Translations under genes and position numbers: made by a program
NCBI GenBank assembly: GCA_025603075.1
Contig: MU626260.1
Span: 186,001-250,000, forward strand
Length of the DNA stretch: 64,000 nt
Source of the DNA: Neoconidiobolus thromboides FSU 785
Lineage: Eukaryota > Entomophthoromycota > Entomophthoromycetes > Entomophthorales > Neoconidiobolaceae
Direction: 5' to 3'
Notes under the pieces: model-generated
Database searches by the model: none
The model's input: the letters and a program-made list of their open reading frames with translations, nothing else
What the model was told of the DNA's origin: nothing
Shown here: one piece after another, positions 12,339 through 26,300 of the stretch
Numbering within the stretch: the first letter of the stretch is position 1
Layout: each line of letters opens with the position of its first letter

Positions 12339-13427
12339 TCATAATTTCTTTTTAGAAGATAGTAACTTACGAGAACGATTGAAGTCTTCGGAGCTACGTT
12401 TAAGTCTAGAAATTGGTCCCATTTTATCAGAAAAGATGAATAAGAAATGCATATAAACCCAAGAAGTGTGACAAGCTAAACCATCATAAAATTCTGGGGC
12501 TATTTCTTTAATCTTTGGTAACTTGTTCCATGGAATTTGTGTGAAATCATGGTGTTCATTATGGTATCCAATATTTATATAAAATTTATTAAGTATACCA
12601 TAATAAGAATATGTTTCTTGTCCATCTTCAAAGGTGTAATGTTCTTGCACAAAGTGAGCGGCTCCTGGATGTAAGCCATAGCCAAGCCATAGAGAAAGAG
12701 CAAGGTATAATAATGCTCTTGGGCCCCAAAAAGTATAAACTAAGATATCTACGGTAATAATATAAGCAATATTCATATACTCCCAAAAAGATAATGGTTT
12801 TAACATAGCAGCTCCGCGGATAACATATAATCCAGCATAACAAAATACCCAAATAGTTTTTAATAACGAACTTCCACGAATGAATTTATATTCCCATTTC
12901 ATTGGAAGATCAGGATCTTTATCTTCAACCCCTTGATAAGCATGATGAATTAAATGATAACGGCGGAAAGAAGCAGAGATTGGGAATGGTATACCTGTAT
13001 TAACAATCAAAGCAAAGATACGATTGACTAATGGATTTGGATGTAATAAATTATGACTACATTCGTGAATTAAACAACCAAATAAAGCAGATATGGTACC
13101 ACCTACTAAATAGGCAAATGCTACCATAGACCAATTCCAGTCTGTTAATACTCTACCAAAAAGGTAAGCAAAAAACATTTGAACAGAAGTAGATGCTAAT
13201 ATAATATAAACAGTAGAAAATTCGGTACCGTATAATTTTTCAATCTCTGGATGTTTTTCTAATATAGCATGCTTACGTTTAAGATGTGGTTCATCATGAT
13301 TATCAACGGCTAACTCTTTATGGACATAAGGGATTGAGCGTTTCCAAAAACCATTATATAATGGATGGCGGGTATCAAAGCCTTCTTCTTTTTCAAGTTC
13401 GAAATTCTCTTTGGTCTGGGGTGGCAT
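12339..13427 (-). CDS. DES1: Sphingolipid delta-4 desaturase (dihydroceramide desaturase)
   Basis: Single exon, 362 residues. An ER membrane desaturase that introduces the 4,5-trans double bond into dihydroceramide, the step leading to delta-4-unsaturated sphingoid bases of glucosylceramides. Seen: an N-terminal lipid-desaturase leader containing TRHPLYNGFWKRSIPYVHK and ILEKHPEIEKLYG; hydrophobic segments; and the three histidine boxes of di-iron desaturases: HECSHN (about residue 121), HLIHHAY (about 155) and HNEHHDF (about 287). The stretches LGYGLHPGAAHF, ETYSYYG and NIGYHNEHHDF are diagnostic for the DEGS1 subfamily and not for acyl-lipid delta-12 desaturases. Length matches the family; the Lys-rich C-terminus (SSKKKL) may act as a cytosolic tail. 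It is transcribed divergently from the Trp-tRNA synthetase, with 773 bp between start codons. Confidence 0.95.
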   Translation of the reverse strand: MPPQTKENFELEKEEGFDTRHPLYNGFWKRSIPYVHKELAVDNHDEPHLKRKHAILEKHPEIEKLYGTEFSTVYIILASTSVQMFFAYLFGRVLTDWNWSMVAFAYLVGGTISALFGCLIHECSHNLLHPNPLVNRIFALIVNTGIPFPISASFRRYHLIHHAYQGVEDKDPDLPMKWEYKFIRGSSLLKTIWVFCYAGLYVIRGAAMLKPLSFWEYMNIAYIITVDILVYTFWGPRALLYLALSLWLGYGLHPGAAHFVQEHYTFEDGQETYSYYGILNKFYINIGYHNEHHDFTQIPWNKLPKIKEIAPEFYDGLACHTSWVYMHFLFIFSDKMGPISRLKRSSEDFNRSRKLLSSKKKL

Positions 13428-14200
13428 ATTTTTTATTTATTTAACAAAAAAGATAAAAGTTCGATTCAATTTTAATTCTGTCCCTTTTATGGTTTTCTGG
13501 GGTTACTTGTGTTGTTCCTCTTTTCATTTTTCCCCGCCTATTTTTTTAACCTAGTATTGTGTAGCCAATGATCGAGGTTGTTATACAAATTTATATTAAT
13601 TCGATTATTGGATTTCTTAAAAATATCATGCTATTTTAATGAAGTTATTTAATTGGTAGATAGAAATATCAATTTTGTTTATACTAATTAAAATTTATTA
13701 ATTTAAAATAATATTCTAATAAATAATACGTATTATAAGGAACACTTATTGTTTTATTTGTTATAAAACACCTTTAACTAAACAAGTGTAAAAAATCGAA
13801 TGTTAATTTAAATTGGTTATTAACATAAAAAGTAAGCTTAGTTTGTTCATAAGTTGATATCTTTTCACTTGGCGCTTTTTAATGAATAAACCTCACCAAA
13901 TAAAATAGCTTTAACAACTTACTATTTTCCACTTACATGGTGATAAATCAATATCTATTAAGCAACTAAAATACATTTTCATTCGAAAAGAACAAGCGAA
14001 ATATAACCTTTCAAAAACTCTGAAAAATTGCCCAATTTCTTTATTGCTTAAAAAAGCGAAAAAATGAAATTAAATACTCTTGAATAGTAATAATTTAATT
14101 TTAAAATAAGTTAATAATTGGCTATTGTCAATTTCTCGACAAAAATAACAAAATGACAAAAAATACTTTTAATTAATTAAATCAACATAGAAGATATAGA
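13428..14200. promoter_or_regulatory. Divergent promoter region between desaturase and mitochondrial Trp-tRNA synthetase
   Basis: 773 bp with start codons facing outward on both sides, so both promoters should be here. It has poly-T/C-rich tracts next to the desaturase start (13470-13550) and A/T runs elsewhere. I recognise no specific operator or TATA element. Confidence 0.45.
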
Positions 14201-15466
<1,266 letters not shown>

Positions 15467-15680
15467 TACAATAAAAATTGAAATTAATTTCCTTTTTTTT
15501 TCTTTTTTGCTATTTTATTTAAAAAACATTCAATAATTATTGCAATTTAGGACTTTAAATTCATATAAAAAATTTATATTCTTAAACTAATAATAATAAC
15601 CAAAAACTACTAATATTACAAAACATTATTAATATTAATAATAATACTAATAAGTAGCTCAATTTACTGTATTACTCTTA

Positions 15681-17366
15681 TTATTGTATTGGCGCTACTG
15701 ATTGAATTGTACGTTTACGTAATCGACGTATAAGGTAATATTTATATATAAGATTAGTTATATCCTATAGTATTATTAATCAATAAATGCAATAAATATA
15801 ATAAGTTATTATTATTATCAGTTACCTTTAAAAATATAAAAAAACAGCCACCAACAATAGATCTTAAAAAAGTAGTTGGTAAAAATCGATTCTTAATCAT
15901 TGGAAAATATCCTAATATACTATATTATATATTAATATCTTATTTGAATTTTATAGTTAATATCAATAATCTTACTTTCCAGACATAGAAGACAAAGCTA
16001 TATAACAAAAATTGAATCAATACAAACACAACTAATATATTCATAATAAACTTACCAGGCAACAATAAAGCGCCCACAATAGTACGAGCAATATCTTTTC
16101 TTTCACCCAATGCATAAGCAATGGTATCATTAGCATTGGCATTTCTATTAATCATTCTACTTTGACCTGGATTTCCAATATTAACTTCCCATTCAATTTC
16201 CAATATACCATTATTATTATGAGTATTATTATTATTCTCTGCTCCATTTGCTTCGTTATTATTTTCATTTCCATTCAAACTTCCGCTAATATTCATTTGA
16301 TTTCGAATTTGCTCTACCCATCCTTTTTCCATTTTACCAAAAATATATTCCCAACTTGTATTATAAATTATTCTGTTATAAAAAATAATATTATAAACTA
16401 TATTCTTATAATAACAACAGTAATTACCTAATCCAAGGTAACACGGATAATACTAAAGATGGAGAAGGTGGGAAATTAAATTGAATTTGTTCATTACCTA
16501 ATACCAATATAGGCAATAATGGCATAAGTGAATCTAGATAATTGGATCTAGATCCTATCAATATCCATGGTATTAATGGTAATCCTAACTATTAATTATT
16601 ACAACAAAATAATTAGAATTAAATCATTTTCTAATTAATGAATAATATATTATTAATCTTACCCATACTCTCCAACCCCAAGGGTTTGGTGAACCTAGTA
16701 ATCTTTCTCCTTCTTCAGATCCACATATAGTAAGTACTGCATACGCACTATTTATATTATGATATTATATATTAATTTAATACTTATATTAAACATAGTC
16801 AATAATATTTACCCATAGGTAGTTGAAGTAACTAAAATAGAACCAGTTAAGCCCACTAAAGTAATATAAGGTACGGTTGATTGAAGTATATTGTCAATAC
16901 GATTAAATAAATCAATAAAAAAAGAAGGTGGTTCACTTAATTGATAAACTTGATTACATTGTGGACAATGAACCTAACATATGTGTAAATGATATAATTA
17001 TAATTCATAAATCATAAATCAACTCGTTAAATTTAAATTTACCCTTTTATTAGCTTCAAATTTTTGATTTTCCGCAATCCAAGATAATAAACATTCTTCA
17101 TGAGAAATTAAAGAACAATGGCAAGGTTTAATCCAATGACCTTCACTATCATTTTCTTCTCCAAAACAAATCCAACACCTTTTATTTTCGATGTAAATAC
17201 TATTATCTTTAACTGAATTTTGATTTTGAGCAGTTGGTTGTAACTGTAAACTAGAAGAACTTTTAGAAGAAGTTCGTGAAATTGAAGTTCCTGCAGTGGG
17301 TCCACTTGTATTGACGATGGGTAATATTGGATTTGTATAAGATGCACTATTACTGCTACTATTCAT
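15681..17366 (-). CDS. MARCH5-like membrane RING-variant E3 ubiquitin ligase
   Basis: Predicted exons (minus): 17366-17043, 16973-16813, 16747-16663, 16588-16428, 16372-16056, 15997-15976 (22 nt), 15919-15826, 15764-15681; 415 residues, phases consistent. The Ser/Thr-rich N-terminus is followed by a RING-CH (C4HC3) domain: CWIC, KPCHC, SHEECLLSW and, after the first intron, VHCPQC. Then come several membrane segments: VPYITLVGLTGSI, LGLPLIPWILIG, ARTIVGALLLPALSSMSG and LRSIVGGCFFIFLK. The order and the motifs TYGAYAVL, LPLIP and GALLLP match human MARCH5/MITOL, a mitochondrial outer-membrane ligase, so a mitochondrial or ER membrane location is likely by homology. An Asn-rich insertion lies near residue 265-300. 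An unspliced reading past 16055 hits non-homologous sequence, while splicing 15998-16055 restores similarity. The C-terminal tail is basic (RRLRKRTIQ). Confidence 0.85.
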
Positions 17367-17961
17367 TTTGTGCTTTTTTTATGTGGGGTTATTTGTTTAT
17401 TGAAATTGGTTTATGAAAAGAATAAAAAAGTCATTGATTTAGTCACTTTTTTTCACCTTTGTTAACCCATTTTTTTTTTACCTAAGCCTATTAAATTAGA
17501 CTATTTAAAATTAAGGAAAGGTTTAATTTGTTCGATTTCTTTATGAGTATTAGACATCTACTTTTATAAATAAGTAATCAGCTTTCTATTCTATTTTAAA
17601 ATGTAAGTTATTCTTCAGTTTTTGTATTATGTAATAGCTGTTCTGTTATGATTATAATGTTATTATTATTACAGCCTTATAATATATTATTATTATTATT
17701 ATAAATGATCAATTATATAAAATAAATAAATAAAAAACAGCAACTCCTCAAGTCACACTTAATTTTCCAAATAAATTAAGAACCAAGCAATACTATCAAA
17801 TGATGAAAAAAGGCAATCATTTTTATAATATGTATGAGCCATTAAAAAAGTTGTTTAAATCGAAAATATAAAATATAAAAATACAAAGAATTTATTTGAA
17901 AAAATAAAGAATAGTAATCGATTCTAAACAAAAAATTTACCCAATTTAATTAAGCAAAACT
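17367..17961. promoter_or_regulatory. Spacer upstream of the MARCH5-like gene
   Basis: 595 bp between the start of the MARCH5-like gene and the stop of the SPRY gene. The strong A/T runs at 17360-17480 sit where the promoter and leader of the MARCH5-like gene should be. The TTATTATTA repeats near 17655-17705 are simple sequence. No other content seen. Confidence 0.4.
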
Positions 17962-18974
17962 CTAGTAACCCGAAGTACACCATAAAAGATCATTTTGATG
18001 CAACTCATAAGAAGGAGATGGTGGATTAGAAAAAGAATTGCAAAACATGGACATATTAAGAAACAAAGCATCATTGTAAATATATGGTCTTGTACCAAAA
18101 TTCAATTTAAGTTTACATTTAATATTATTATTACTGATAGTAGTATTCTTATTATATTTAAAATTATGTTTAAGATATGAGTCTAAGCTAATATTATAAT
18201 AAGAAATTGCTGGAAAACATTCAAAATTTAATATGAATGGAGTAACTATTAACTTCTGATCAAAAGTATAAAATAATTCATTGTTAGGAGTTAATCCACA
18301 GCCTATAATACTACCACTTTGATTGAGATCTCTAATTGGGAAGGAAATAGTAATATTATTATTATTATTCATTGTAGAATATAATTTACTATCATTAATA
18401 CACAAACCATAAGAATAATCATGTTGTCCTAAAGAAATAATGAAAGTTAATATAAGAGTACTATATTATATAATTTAAGTATTTTTATATTACCTAACAT
18501 TAAATATTGATCAAAATGACGAGCTGAAAACCCGATAGAAATAATATCACTATTAGTTTTATTTTCAATTAATACTTCAAAATATCGATATCTTTTTTCA
18601 CTTAATATTGGTAAGTTGGATAAATATGTTTTTATTTGTTCTCTGTTATTATTATTGATATTATTATTATTTTCATTAAATATTATTATGTTTGATATGT
18701 TATTTAAATACCAAGCTTCGTTTTTTAATAAATGTATATTCATAATTTCAGAATGACTTAAATGCGATTTATTAGGAATTAATTGAGGATTAATATACGT
18801 TGGTTTTGATTTACTACTAATATTATTATTATTGTTATTATTATTATATGGGTTGTTACTACTATTTGTTATAGTATCGTGGTTATAGTTATTATTATAT
18901 AAATTTAATTTTAATAACTTTTTTATTGTTTTTTTCAAATTTAAGCCATGAGGAAGTTCAATAATAGGTATCAT
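17962..18974 (-). CDS. SPRY-domain protein, Asn-rich
   Basis: Predicted exons 18974-18494 and 18428-17962 (minus), intron 65 nt, 315 residues. The first 70 residues contain an Asn run and basic stretches. From about residue 115 on it reads as a SPRY fold: EKRYRYFEVLIEN, IISIGFSARHFDQYLMLGQHDYSYGLCINDSKLY, GSIIGCGLTPNNELFYTFDQ, CFPAISYYNISL and KLNFGTRPYIY. The GCG and NFG steps are classical SPRY landmarks. Fungal SPRY proteins include Ssh4/Ear1 (Rsp5 adaptors with a transmembrane segment) and RanBPM/Gid1 types. No transmembrane segment or LisH/CTLH motif is seen here, so I cannot assign a subfamily. The likely role is protein-protein binding. The domain is interrupted by short Asn insertions (NNNNN), which lowers the quality of the match. 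Confidence 0.78.
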
Positions 18975-19564
18975 CTTTTATTATCAATATTAAAATAAAT
19001 TATAATTATTATAAATAATACAATTTAAAACAAGAAAGAATAAGACAATAAAACGAAAAATTTTAACATGTTATTTACAAATCAATAGTTTTTTAAAATA
19101 TATCAGATGATCTTAAAGAATTACTAATCTCAAATTTATGGTATTTTTTATTGGAATTGCACTTTATTTTTATTTATTTTGATCTTAAAATTACAATCTA
19201 TGAATTTACATCGTATTTGAGAATAAATAAAATAAAAATAAATAATAAAACAATAAAAATAAATGATACATTAAAATAACAAAATTATAAAAATAAATAA
19301 TAAATCAACATAATGAAATAATAGAAACAAATGATAGTAGATTGAAATAATGAAATAATAATAATGATAATAATGATAATAATATACAAATAATAAATTA
19401 ACATAATGAAATAATAATAATAATAAAAATAACATTAATTTTATTAATAAAAAAGTTAGGAGAAGATAACTTATCTCAACCAAGAGATTCTAAATGAGAA
19501 TATTTTCTAGATTAACATCCAAATTCTATATAAACAAAATATTTCTTTAATCTTTCCTTTTCTC
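18975..19564. other. Spacer with degenerate AT-rich minisatellite
   Basis: The 3' side of the mitochondrial carrier gene and the 5' side of the SPRY gene. It is very AT-rich. 19230-19450 is a degenerate repeat (separate entry). No gene seen. Confidence 0.5.
19230..19450. repeat. Degenerate minisatellite with AACATAATGAAATAATA-like units
   Basis: Units resembling AACATAATGAAATAATA recur near 19308, 19345 and 19399, mixed with AAT/AATA runs. Low-complexity sequence, with one strand almost free of C. Confidence 0.6.
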
Positions 19565-20809
19565 TTAATTTCTATTATTTAAAAACTTCATTGCAGTCTC
19601 ATAACCAATAAAAGTAGCCGCATTAGCAGGAAAAGATCTTAATAAAGTAGGAGCCAAACCATAAGTAAATCCACGTAAACCGCTAAACCTATAAATTCTC
19701 TTAATAGTTTCAATAACACCAACTTTAACAGGGGAAGATTGAATATTTGATTTAATTATATCTTGAGGATAAGATGTTAACCAACAAGCTATTCCTGATA
19801 ATCCACCTGACAAAAATAAATATGAAAAAGGTAAATCATCCGTATCTTTGTTAAAACCTTCTGGAGATAATTTTTCAATATATAGATTACGCATAAAATG
19901 ATACATTGCTAATTGAATTTTGATTCTAGTATTTCATTTAATAAACTAAATTAAAACTTACAAAAATAACCAGCAAAACAAGCCATATCTCTAGTAAGTG
20001 TAACGCCAAATCCTCGATACATACCACTTAAGCCATCTCTTTTAATTGTTTGTTTAGCACAATCTATTAGTCCGTTATATTTTGTCTATTTTATTATTAT
20101 TCATTAAAACTTATTAATAAATTATACTATAATATTTTAAACTTACTTTAAAAATAGTTTGGGTTTGCATTCTAATTTTCAATAATTCCATAGGACAATA
20201 AAAACATCCAATAATAGAACCTGTCATTGCTCCTGCTAAAGCTGTTCTACCTATACATATATGTTAATATTATATTCTATATAACGGTAATAATAAAAAG
20301 TAACAAAAAATAATAATTTTACTTACCTAAAGATAAATCTTCTAAACCGACATATGGATTTGGATTTGGGTTTAGCAATCTTCTAAAATAACCATTACTT
20401 GAAAAAATAATAGCTGAACAAAACCCAACGGTTATCAATGGGGGTGTTACTCCTCTATATAAACCAGTAACCTAACAATGATAATAATTTAGCATTAATT
20501 ATTTAAATAGTAATAATAATAAAGCAGTTTATATTTAAATTAATAGCTTACCTTTTCAGTTTCTAGAGTTTTTTTAAAACAATCTACAGCTCCTTTATAA
20601 ATTGGATTTCTTAAGTCTTGTGTTTGGATACGTACCTTTTATTATTTATTAGTCTTTCTTTAAATATTTTTCTTTAAATAATTTACTTTAATCGTATCAA
20701 ATGGATGACCAACTAAAACTTCACAACAACCACCAACGGTGCCTGCCATGAATTCAGTCATAAAAGTACCATGAATATGATGACTATCTTCTACACCAGC
20801 TACTTCCAT
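19565..20809 (-). CDS. Mitochondrial carrier (SLC25) family transporter, amino-acid/acylcarnitine carrier subfamily
   Basis: Predicted exons (minus): 20809-20687, 20635-20552, 20471-20327, 20250-20147, 20085-19962, 19908-19565; 307 residues, the usual carrier length. Three tandem repeats of about 100 residues each have the Px[DE]xx[KR] signature: HPFDTIKVRIQTQ in repeat 1, CPMELLKIRMQTQ in repeat 2, YPQDIIKSNIQS in repeat 3. Each is followed by a matrix-loop [YF]xG-type motif (GLYRG, GMYRG, GFTYG). The repeat 1 context (AGTVGGCCEVLVGHPFD) and repeat 3 context (SGGLSGIACWLTSYP, LRSFPANAATF) resemble Ymc1/Ort1/carnitine carriers of the inner membrane. The substrate cannot be fixed from sequence alone: the CPMELL motif suggests the ornithine/carnitine/amino-acid branch. 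Five introns of 48-76 nt, all frame-consistent. Confidence 0.9.
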
Positions 20810-21228
20810 ATTATTGTTTGAATTATTTTTTGTATTTTAATAAAGTATTGAATATGTATAATTTTTAATTAAAATTATTAAAGAGACAAAATATTTTAGT
20901 TTACAGGGTCATTAGGTTTTATGTTGTATTATTAGCGTATTTTTATTATTTCTTTATTTCTTTATTCTTAGATTATTCAACTTTAAAATATAACCTATAA
21001 ATGAACTTCATGTAAAGAAGTATAATGACTTCATTGGTTCAATTTTAATTTCAAGGATACAGTAATTTCTTCTTGAAATATAAATTAACTTTTTAATAAT
21101 GAGACTACTTATTCTTTGGAATAAAGCTTAAAACATGTATAAAAAATGTCAAAATATGAAATATACATGGGAAATTAATTTTAACCTTAATTTCTTTATT
21201 TGAAATTCAACCTAATTTGAGTTTTTCC
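20810..21228. promoter_or_regulatory. Spacer upstream of the mitochondrial carrier
   Basis: 419 bp between the carrier start codon and the CCZ1 stop, both minus. It probably contains the carrier promoter and CCZ1 3' end. No clear motif seen. Confidence 0.4.
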
Positions 21229-23131
21229 TTAATCATTTAAAAATAAATTAGTAAAATGGAAGTTAGAGATTGTTTGTATATGTTCTAAAGTAAATAAGAA
21301 TCATTAATACTCTTATATAAATAAAATGGAGTAATTTATATTACCTTCTACTTCCATTAGGTTATTATTATCTTTATTAATAATAAAAAATAATTGAAAA
21401 TCCAAATTATATTTGACACCAATCCAAAGAGGAGGAAAATGATTTGTTGATATTGTTCTTAATAAGATTTCCTTATTATTATTATTACTGTCGTTATTAT
21501 TATTATTATTTAATAACAATAAATCATTTTGTAACTCTAATAATAGACAATGAACTTGTACAGGTAAATCAATTAAGTTAGATTCAATAGCTAGATTTAA
21601 ACCATTAAAATAACAATAATTAAAGGGGTTAGATTTAATATTCTTTTTTAGTTGTAATTGATGTTGTGAATCTTTTTTAATAAAATTGAATAATTGTTCA
21701 TTTAAATGAGTTGATATACTTTGATTTAATCGATTTATGTTAATATCCTGTCTATTTTTAAAATACAATATTAAATAACCTTTAGGATATATTTGATAAA
21801 TTATACTATACAATTTTTGTTGATTTATATAAATTGTTTTTATTATTGTTTGTTTTTGTTGAGTTCTTAATTTACCATTAATTGCTGATTTTGGATCCCA
21901 TTCTTTTATAAATTTAGGTTGAAATGTAATATCTATATCTTCCGTTTCTGTATTTGTACTTGTATTATTAAATAAATAAGGGGTTATTAATGAAAAGAAG
22001 GAATTCCTCTATACAAATAATTAAAACAATAAATAAATAAATAAATAATAACTTACGTTTTTCTTGTCATCATCCTTCACTTGATTGATTTTATTATCTA
22101 ACTGTTTAATTACATTTAACATTAAATTAGAGATATCAATAGGCATATGGGCTCCTGACCATATCAACTTTTGATTATAGAAAAACGATAAATGAAATAT
22201 TGAATTATTTTCCAATTGAATATTTTTTAATTGATTTTGTAAATATAAAAAAGTAGATTTACTAGTTGAAAATAGTTGAATCCCATTTAAATTATTTTCA
22301 ATTGTTAAACTGTTTAATGAAAATCCTCGACTTAAATAGTGATCAAAATATTCCGTTAAATAATATTGTGTTTTTTTGACTCCTTTTTTATCAAGTAAAT
22401 TAGTGATACTACCATGGCCTAACTAAAATACAATCAATCTATTTTATATCTTATGTTTTAAATTTACTTACCTTAAATCCTAAATAAGCTTTATTTAACA
22501 TTGTTTTTAAACTTAAATCATTTAATTCTTTATCCATATAATCCACTACAGTTAAACTACTATTTGTTTCACTTTTTCTTATTCTTATTCCGAGGTTAAT
22601 GCTCTAATAAATTTATAAATTAAATCAACTTTAAGTTAATTATCCTTTTACTTACTAATAAAAAATAGATATCACCTTCTGGATTTAATATAATCAATCT
22701 ACTCTTTTTAGAGTGAACAGTATGTACTTTTTCTTCAGTAGAAAAATTACTAAATAAAAATCAACATTCTTCTATTATAATAAAATAAAACTCTATTACT
22801 TTGAAAAATTAAGCATAGCTTGAGCTAAACCAATATGTCTTAATATAGTATCATAATCTTTCGAGTATCCTCTCACAATGGCATCCTCCTCTTTTTCTTC
22901 TTCTGAGTCTGAATTTAATTCTTCAGTAATTAATTCTTCTTCTGTCACTGTTACTTCTCCCTCTTCCTTTTCCTCAGATTTTGTTAAGTCTTGTCTTATA
23001 TCTTGTTCAATACCATAGTATAGTATTAAATCTTTATTTGTTTCATCCTCTTTTAAATCTAGTTCATTATTATAAATACACAAGTAATTAAGTTTAGCTT
23101 CTTCAATCGAGTTCACTTGTTTACTCGTCAT
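21229..23131 (-). CDS. CCZ1: Vacuolar fusion protein Ccz1 (subunit of the Mon1-Ccz1 Rab7/Ypt7 GEF)
   Basis: Predicted exons (minus): 23131-22800, 22749-22656, 22603-22472, 22422-22057, 22008-21345, 21284-21229; 547 residues. Mon1-Ccz1 exchanges GDP for GTP on Ypt7/Rab7 at late endosomes, vacuoles and autophagosomes. The order of landmarks matches Ccz1 from end to end: LNYLCIYNNELDLKEDETNKD and LILYYGI at the N-terminus, HIGLAQAMLNF, the longin-type FFYNQKLIWSG, FNYCYFNGLNLA, and a C-terminus FFIINKDNNNLMEVEEHIQ ending NLFLND. The last exon is only 56 nt, but it restores the conserved C-terminal end, which supports the intron at 21285-21344. An acidic Glu-rich insertion (about residues 50-85) and an Asn run near residue 445 are lineage-specific. 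Weak primary conservation is usual for this family. Confidence 0.88.
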
Positions 23132-23395
23132 TTTTTTAAAATTTTAAAGAATAAAAAAAAGTAAAAATAAAAAATAAAAATGATTAAAATCAAAAATTTC
23201 TAAAAATTTCTATTATTATTTTTTAAAAAAAGATGACGAAAATCTATAAAGAAACAGATATAATTTAAAACTTTAAAATTCTATGTAAAAGAAGAAAGAT
23301 AAAGCGATAAATATTAATAAATTAGTAAACAACTAAACTTAGTAAAGTGAGGAGAATTAAGAGAGGAGAAATAGTAAATTAGAGAACTTGTATAA

Positions 23396-26300
23396 TCAAT
23401 GAAAGAAATAAGTAGCATCTCTAACCTTTTCCAATTCAAATTTACCTCTTTGAGGAAGGGAAGGGAATTCTAAATCAACCCAAATAACCTTTTTATTCTT
23501 ATTAGCTTTAAATGTACTCTCTTTATCATCTGAGCTAGCTACTTCATCCAATTCTACAATTTCAGGTTTTAATTCAAACTCATTTTCATCTTTATCAACT
23601 TTTTCTTCTTCTTTATCGACCATCACTCTTCTTTTATACCCTTTAAATCTAAATTGAAATTCTTCAATTAAATTTTGTAAGATTGGTTTCTTATGTAATT
23701 CTATAAATTGTTCACGAATATGTACATTCATTTTATCTACATCACAAGCATGAGTCCAATAAGAATCATGAACAGATGCAAAAGATAATTGTTCTTCCGC
23801 CATTTTGATTGATGTTAACATCATATGAGATGCATCTAAAGAATGAATAAAATTAGGTGGAAAAGCAGTTCTTTGTTTGCGTGAGTTGACTGGGGTAACT
23901 GTATTAGTATCATGAATTAATATCGTTTGTAGATTTGTACGTATATCTTTTTGGACTCCTTTACGATATGGTTGTACAATGGTAATACCCAAAGGTGTGG
24001 TCCATATTACTGAAGTCATTTGCTTGGAACGTATTATTTCCGGATTAACTGTCTTTTTCTTTTTCTTATCGGTATCACCTGCTTTTCCTTCTAAGATATC
24101 CGCTGGTATAGAGGTGGCTATTCTACCAGCACATTCATTAAGCCATGCTTGAATAGCTTGAGCAGCTGAGAATAATTCACCTAATGAAGCAAAGACTAAA
24201 GTGGTAAGATAATAAGATAACTTATTTGCTTCTTCAGCTAATTCAGCATTATGTTTTAATTGAGAATGAATTTGTAAATTAGCTCCAATAAAAGTAACAC
24301 CATACACATTTGTCATTACAGTTTGTTTAATTACTTTTCTAGTTACGTGACCTTTTAATTTAGTGGCTTCATAAAGACCATCTTCAGCATCTTTGTTAAT
24401 TTTTTCTAACACTAATTTTAATACACCTGAATAAACGTCTTGAGGTTTATCTGAATCTTGTAAATTAACTTGCATAGCACCTTCTACATCTAAACCTAAA
24501 GCAGCATAATGTTGTAAACCATTGCAAGTACCATCTTGATGAATCGGTAAACCACATAGATAATCTTCTGGATTTTCTAATTTCATGGCATTGTTTAATT
24601 CAATACATGTTGCTAAACATTGCCATGGATCTTCAGCTTCTAACCACCATTGTTTTCCATCTAATGGATTTTCTGCTGAATCTTTAACTTGTTCCATACG
24701 TTCATCAGTAAATTTAACTCGATCAGCAAAAGAAGCTTTATCATAACCAGTAAGTGAAGCCAATTGTACTTTAAGCCAAAATAATCCTCTTTCTCCTAAT
24801 CGTTTAGCATCTGAAAAAGTAAGTAAACCACGGCATAAATCATTACCTAAATGATTAAATAAAGGTGGTATAGGATAAGCTCTACCACGGAAATCCAAAT
24901 TATGTGGAAAATAAAATTCATAATCTTGAAAGGCATTAGCAATTTCTACTTTATAGTTAACATCACAGCGTAAAGAATGATTGTTACGTGCTGTAACATC
25001 CATTGCATTACATTTCTTTCTATATTCTATCATAGCTGAAACATCACTTGTATCTTCTGGTTTATTTGGATAAACTACTTCTGTATAACCTGGTGGTATA
25101 CCAGCAAAGGCTTTTCCTGAATTCCATACTTCTTTAACTATTTCTAATACGCTTTTATTAACTCTCCATCTTACTGACCCTAAAACATCTAAACTTGTTA
25201 ATGCTTTTGTTAGCATACCGTTTTGATCCGATTTTTTAAGATAAACGGTTTGTTCAAATGCATCTCTACTTCTCATACATCTTTGTCTAGAAGTATAATA
25301 AGCACCTGAGTTATAAGTTAACCATGGCTTAGGTAAAACTAACATTGGAAGTAAACGAGCACCAAAAGCAGAAGGAGATGGTTCTTTAATTAATAACTCT
25401 TTAATATAGGGATCACATAATATTACTCCTTTTTTAGTACCACGTATATGTTGATGGGTATGTGAAAAAGCAGGGAATTCAGTATCAGAATCTGGCAATG
25501 TAAAAGTAGCTGATTCAATTAAAGCACTTAATAAAAAGGAACCAAACTTGATTTTAACTGTAGGAGACCAAACAGGTACCCAATCGGAGCTAATATTTTC
25601 TCTTTCAACTTTAGCTCTAGCTTTACGTAAAGCCATTGAAAATAATTTTCCAGAGGCATATAATTTCTTAACATCTTGTTGTTGTTTGAAGATAAATCGA
25701 TTTCCTTTTTTAACCATTTGTTCAGAATGGTATTCTTGTTCTAATTGTTTAGCTATTGAGGCAACCAATACAATTACATGAGATCCTTGATTATTATCAT
25801 TAGATCCATAACTTCTTAATGTTGCTTGAATTGTTAAAATGGCTAATTTTTCTGGTTTGATAGCACACATAATAGCTGCATATTGCGAACGATTTAGATC
25901 ACCATTAACCGAATCTCCTTTTAATCTTTTTTGTTCCGAATCAATTACCCTAGTTAATCTATCTTTCCATTGTGACATTAATTTTCTTAATGGGGTTAGA
26001 TTTAATTTTAACAAATTATCACCCCTTGCATCTCTTTCATGCATAATTTTTTCTAATGCAGATTCCATTGCTGTTTCTTCGAGTTTCATTTGTACTTCAT
26101 GTAACGAGAGATTTTTTGAGAAAGAAGTTTCCAATGAATTTTTTAATAATTTTACACCATGTACCTATAATTATTGATTAATTTAATTTGGTTAATATTA
26201 TTTTAATATTTATTACCTTCGTTGTTAATAAATTAGATTTATAACTTTTTTCAACATCATTGTCTTGATTATTTAATGATTCATCCCCCATAACTAGATT

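Noticed and set aside
15940-16055. Continuous reading of the MARCH5-like exon through 16055 to 15940
   Set aside because: The continued reading loses similarity and leads to a splice with no usable frame. Splicing out 15998-16055 restores homology to the last membrane segment.
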